Position numbers and translations under genes: made by a program. Below, in pieces: positions 59,030 through 64,000 of a stretch of DNA of 64,000 nucleotides (positions are counted from its first letter, which is position 1; every line of letters starts with the position of its first letter). This DNA comes from Siphonodentalium dalli. Taxonomy: Eukaryota; Mollusca; Scaphopoda; Gadilida; Siphonodentaliidae. Below the pieces are notes generated by a model. It was given only the letters and a program-made list of their open reading frames with translations. It did not search any database and was not told the origin of the DNA. The stretch lies in contig CP136065.1 in assembly GCA_032622095.1 (NCBI GenBank), forward strand, positions 19,456,134 to 19,520,133, read 5' to 3'.

Positions 59030-61675
59030 CACCTCAGACCTTTTTGGAATGATATCTTAAAAGAACTGCATCATAAGATGACATCAGCGCGTCAAGTGTG
59101 CATCTCTGCCGGGAGACCAAGGGAGGAATCACACATTGCATATCGATCATATAAAGACGCAAAATGTCTCTTTCGTGCACAATTCCGCAAATCGAATGAG
59201 CTTTATCTCAAAGAAATGGATGACAAGCTAGACAAAATGGCCGAACTTGACATAAACAGCTTTTTTAGGGCTTTCAACAAAAGGAAAGTTCAACGGCAAA
59301 CCGCATCAAATTGTTTATTTGAAGTAAGCGGTTCCACGCTTAGAGACCCACAGGCGGTAATTGAAGCTTGGTCATCTTATTATGAGAACCTCTATTCCCC
59401 ATTAAAATCTAACGATTTTGACGAAAAACAGTTTTCATATGTTAACGCTGAAATAGAGAACATACGCTCGTCGCACGGATATAGCGACCTTGATGCAGAT
59501 TTATGTTTCAATGTATCTATTGATGAAGTACAATATGTACTGCACAATGCCAAGAAAGGCAAGGCTCCTGGATTAGACACCTTAAGTTATGAACATATAA
59601 TTTATGGTGGAGAGCGCCTGCAGAGCACAGTTGCAACATTAATGTCCAAAATGGTTGAACTCAACCATGTCCCAGCACGAGCCAAACTCGGCCTTATGGT
59701 ACCGCTTTTCAAAGGAGGCAATAAATCCAAAAAACAATTCGATAATTATCGTGCTATTACATTGCTCCCTGTTCTATATAAAATTTTTGAAAACAATATT
59801 TTGAACCGTCTTGAAACCTTTTCAACAGATCTCATCAAAGTACATCCACTGCAGCATGGATTTCAAAAAGGTGTTAGCTGCCTCACGTCGTCCTTCATAA
59901 TTCAGGAAAGTATCGCAGCCCACTGTTTGCTTGTTTTTTAGATGTCCGTAAAGCATTTGACACAGTTTGGATTAACGGTCTCCTGCTCAAACTCTAGCAA
60001 CGTGGATTCACTGGTAAAATATGGCATATTATCAGTTCTTTGTTAAGTGGAATAAAATGCTCTGTTCAATTCAATGGTTCGATTTCGCGATACGTCGATA
60101 TACAACAGGGAACGCATCAAGGAAGTATACTCTCCCCCTTATTTTACATGATCTTCATCGATGAGCTAATTTTCCAACTTGAAAACAGTCACCATGGTTT
60201 GCAAGTGGGTTCTGCGTGTTGTGCATCTCCAACCCAAGCCGATGATTTGACTCTCTTGTGTCTAACCTCTTCTGGCCTCCAAACTTTGTGTGACCTATGC
60301 AGTTCATACAGTCAGAAATGGAGATTCAAAGACAGCCAGGATAAATGCAAAGTAGTCATCTTTAATGAACCATCTTCCTTACAAAAATCCCGAGAAACAG
60401 TTGTATGGATTATAAATGATGAACACGTGTCGGAATCAGATCAGGTCACACACCTTGGAATCCCATTACAAAACATTAACATGGGCAACCATCTAACTGA
60501 TCACATATGCCACAAAATACGCTCTACGTATCTCATGTTAAGTAACGCTGGTATGTATGCCGGTGGCATAACGCCCCTCAGTTCAAATACTTTGTACAAC
60601 ACTGTAGTTTTACCCAAAGGCCTATATGGGTCTGAATTCCTTTGCGGCATATCTTTGACAAATGAAAACTCATTGGAAAAAGTTCACAGATTTTGCTTAA
60701 AACAAATTAAAGGACTCCCTTATATGGCGCGCACAGATGTGGTACAAGGCTTGCTAGGACTATCCCCTCTATCAGCAGTTATTGACAAGAGAAAACTTAG
60801 TCTGCTTGGGTGTCTTTGCAGGACGGCACATGAAAAGACATCTAAAACGATTTTCATGTTCCGTCTTAAGAGTCACATTCAACAACCAAATTGTAATGCA
60901 TTGTTTATTTCAGAAATCATGAGAATTCTTGACAAATATAACCTCACACCCTATCTAACATCATTTCTAGAAGAAAGACACTTCCCATCCAAGGAGACAT
61001 GGAAATCCCTCATAGTAGCAGAACTCAAACAGTCAAACGAGCAGTCATGGCAGACAAGATTACGAAATGAACATTCCCTAGTCCCATTCGCAAATAATCA
61101 TAGTTCACTGTCAATTTCACCTTTTTGGCTAGCATGTAGAAGCTATCCTCAACATAAGCTTGAATTTCTAGAAATAGCCAAAATCCTGGCCCGGGCCTTG
61201 TCCCCAGTACACGGGAAGTGTCAGATATGTCATAAACTTTTTGAAAACGAAATCGAGCATGCAATTATCTCATGTCCCGCCTTAGCCGAAACAAGAATCG
61301 AAATATGGTTCAACGTCATAGAGGATTTCGGTATACCATGTTTCTTATATATTGACAACTTGAACCTCATGCATAGATCAATTGATGATATTTCTTGCAT
61401 GTATCCCGCCACCCATTCGCGACCTCGTTAATGCTATTAAGCAATTCGCCTTGTTTCTTGCTCGCATGCATTCAAGCTGTGGAAAATATATACGGATCTG
61501 ATGCGGCTAGAATCTGTGGACTAAATGGATCACATATAAACAGCTGTCGAACCGCTCTGATCGAAGACAGAAAACAAGATATACATGAATAATTTGTATT
61601 TAATCGGAGTGGCATCTAACTAAACGTGATAATAACTCAATAACTCTATAACGCAAATAAAGCTATATCGCAGAC
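59030..61675 (+). pseudogene. Non-LTR retrotransposon: 5'-truncated, broken reverse-transcriptase ORF
   Basis: Frame 1 (to 59941) has the pre-RT linker (LRPFWNDILKEL, FRAQFRKS), then KGKAPGLDTLSYEHI, LVPLFKGG-type and NYRAITLLPVLYKIFE, and LQHGFQKGVSCLTSS. A frameshift near 59915 moves FLDVRKAFDTVW into another frame, which has a TAG at 59996-59998. Frame 3 (60040-61431) has QGTHQGSILSPLFYMIFIDE and the catalytic ADD at 60238-60246 (preceded by Q where Y/F is usual), then a C-x2-C-x9-H-x4-C finger (from 61219). No endonuclease domain lies upstream. The 3' end is near 61670. The clade is not determined. Confidence 0.88.
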
Positions 61676-61679
61676 AATT

Positions 61680-62830
61680 CCGTCTTTCTCCATCAGACAG
61701 ATACTCGTTTAATTATCCAGTTGAAGTGTTCCGCGAAATCATAATTACACGAGGCCAACAGTTGTCATAAGTGTCATTTGAACAGCAGGTGGTGGAATAC
61801 ACATGTAACTCGAATAACCGATATACAAGGTAAATCCCATGTTAAGAGAAAGCACATGCATTCGATCTGTATGTCATTTCTAAAGTTTCGCATGTCATGA
61901 ACGTTCATTGGTCTAATCGACGCACTGTCAGGATTAGGAGATTTGATTTTCGATTATGCATGGTCTGAGCTCAAAGTTTAACAAACAGATATGGTGTTCT
62001 CGTGCCTTGAATAACATGCATGAGGAAATTTCAGAAAGAATATAGGCTGAGAATGCTCGGATATTTTGAGGGAGAGTTCAAGTGACCACATTAATTTACT
62101 ATTGAATGTACATCGTTGCAAGTAGAAAAGAGTGACACCCCCTATACCATTGTTCAGCCACTATTTACAAAAGAATAACTGTCTCAATTTGAACACATTC
62201 CTAACTATCACAATTTAGCCTATACAGCATTGAATTAGAACATTTTCGACAATGATGCAGGAATGGTGGGGATGGGGCTTCGAAAGCGTATAATAGCCAG
62301 GGGACTTAGTTGAATATATCAGTCGGAAAAATCTGGGCAAGAAGGTACAATATAATATTTACTAAAATCGCCCAAAGTTACCCCCCCCCCCCACCTCCGG
62401 TCGGGGAAATCTCTGCAATGGTCAGTCTGGTAGCTTCCGGAATAATATAGGCTTCTTCTACTTCTACATATTACTCCGACGCCTTAAATATACTGAAGAT
62501 TATGCGGAGGTCCAGGTCCATATACCCCCATGTCTGGACGCCGGTGATCATATTGTGCCCCTCCGTCGGGAAATCCTGAGCCAATACTGCTATAAACATC
62601 AATAGAAGACTGCTAATGGTTTTAACAGAACGTCCACCATATGGGTTATCGTGCGAACAATTATTTTAAGCGAAGTGGCGACTCCATCCAATTTAACGGC
62701 CCATGTACATTCCCACTTAATAGGAACTAGAACTCAGTGCGGTCAACCACATATGTAATTCACCAACTTGAAGGACAGTGGAAGAAAGAAGTGATTTATT
62801 CTACTGAGCCTGTGCCACATACCTTTAAAT
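61680..62830. other. No gene recognised
   Basis: Only a poly-C run (62381-62392) and short frames. Confidence 0.45.
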
Positions 62831-62839
62831 ATATATTTC

Positions 62840-63375
62840 TATGGAACTCTTATAGTTAAGAAGGTATCACATTCGTGGATGTTCAAAAAATCTTTTAATT
62901 TCGAACTATCAATTTGAATGACAAAATTATTATCCCTTATTATATAACCAATGTATGCTATAGTACTATAAAACAACTCTTTATCCTCATAATATAAGAG
63001 ATATGTTCCAACTATGTAAAAAAGTGGTTTAAAAATCAACCCCAGATCTTTTAGGTAGGTCGATAGAGAGTTTTAAAGGAAATATTTGCAAAAACACACT
63101 CATTTATCTAGACTATAAACCCAAACTAGGGTATGCCCTCAGTCTACCATCTGAAATCATAACTGTTTGCATGAAAATAAATCAATCATTTTTCATTGCA
63201 TATTTTAGTTTTTTTGGCAGCCATTTGCAGAACTATTTGTTTGAGGAAAAATCACAATAAAACTACATATTATCTGAAAAGATGAATCAGTGTTGAGTGT
63301 TTATGTCTGCCAAATTATTGAAAACGTTGTTGAATAATATGTATGTTATTTTGTGTTGTTTTTGGTCCTTCACAC
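62840..63375. repeat. Dispersed repeat, copy 2
   Basis: Collinear with 41810-42350 (TATGCTATAGTACTATAAAA, GCCATTTGCAGAACTATTTG, GTTGAGTGTTTATGT). Confidence 0.75.
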
Positions 63376-63482
63376 AATAAACAATAGTGAGTTATGTGCA
63401 ACTTGTAACGTGTGCTGTCATTAGCAACGGAGGTCAACTGACTAATGTGATCATCTGGTCTACACGTACACGATCAAACCGT

Positions 63483-63658
63483 TTAACCCTTTCAGTGCCA
63501 AGTCCGATTTTTGTATCAACCCATATGTCCTTGATCATTTTTTTCAAATTTATTGATTATAATAATGTGATACATTGATGGAAAGCGATCTTATATTTGA
63601 AAAATGATCAAGGAAATATGGGTTGATACAAAAACTGACTTGGCACTGAAAGGGTTAA
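63483..63658. mobile_element. 176-bp TTAA MITE, almost a full hairpin
   Basis: The ends TTAACCCTTTCAGTGCC and its reverse are followed by paired AAGTCCGATTTTTGTATC / GATACAAAAACTGACTT and CATATGTCCTTGATCATTTT arms, so the element folds on itself. Same CCCTTT end rule as the larger TTAA families. Confidence 0.9.
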
Positions 63659-64000
63659 ATGTGGTGTGTCCCTCGTGTAGCATACGAAACTAGTAGCGAA
63701 GAGGAATAATACAATCTTCTGATAACCGAATTAGCGACCAACGCTGCATGTGCAGGCTGCGAATCGACTGAAAGAAAATATCTTAATTCGATAGAAGCCA
63801 ATTGAGCGCATCGGTTGTCGCATTGTGGCCGATTGTTCTGGCCACCCGGTATTTACAAGCTTCGCTATAGACATTTACCGATAACTAAAACATGTATGTT
63901 TGGCGCCGTAAAATAATATGATTATTCCCGACATGTGCATCTTCATAGCAATACTATAGGAACACATGTTACACGTGTAACTGAGCCAACCTAATACCGG

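Overview
This is animal (metazoan) nuclear DNA: intron-rich, AT-rich and crowded with transposable elements. The main gene is the 3' two-thirds of one gene on the minus strand, a RET-type receptor tyrosine kinase. Twelve exons between 54857 and 21901 join in one open frame (1,842 nt, 614 codons) with matching intron phases and usable GT/AG sites. They run from the fourth cadherin-like domain through the cysteine-rich domain, transmembrane helix and juxtamembrane segment to nearly the end of the kinase domain. The 5' exons (signal peptide, cadherin-like domains 1-3) should lie above 54857 or beyond the window, and the C-terminal tail exon(s) below 21901; I did not find either. The repeat types suggest a marine invertebrate, possibly a mollusc, but the sequence does not settle the species.

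Layout. 1-7600: intergenic or distal sequence with a hAT-type MITE (2220-2925, 8-bp target duplication), TTAA-type MITEs built on a 67-bp palindromic module, foldback elements and a LINE relic. 7602-14767: a nested complex in which a TTAA-type MITE holds a ~6.9-kb imperfect palindrome, and one arm of that holds a 1.93-kb terminal-inverted-repeat element whose empty site survives in the other arm. 14880-21880: degenerate and regular minisatellites, invaded by a non-LTR retrotransposon with a zinc-knuckle ORF1, a second LINE tail and inverted-repeat elements. 21901-54857: RET exons with very repeat-rich introns. 55000-64000: more MITEs, a hairpin, a broken LINE reverse transcriptase on the plus strand and a small TTAA MITE.

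The most unusual feature is the link between RET exons and tandem arrays. The 36-bp minisatellite in the 7.3-kb intron (30175-30860, 34798-36050) is an amplified copy of the coding sequence for HPNVIKLLGACI, from the alphaC-beta4 exon ending at 36053. The 28-bp minisatellite at 19205-20575 is an amplified copy of the exon/intron junction (donor site) of the last kinase exon found. A third array (47100-51400) shows weaker similarity to sequence just past the donor of the 54629 exon. In addition, the 3' splice site of the last exon is duplicated in tandem (48-bp period), leaving an in-frame alternative acceptor. A non-autonomous LTR retrotransposon with 451-bp LTRs (31146-34797) sits inside the exon-derived array.

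I saw no rRNA, no convincing tRNA and no prokaryotic-type operon or CRISPR.
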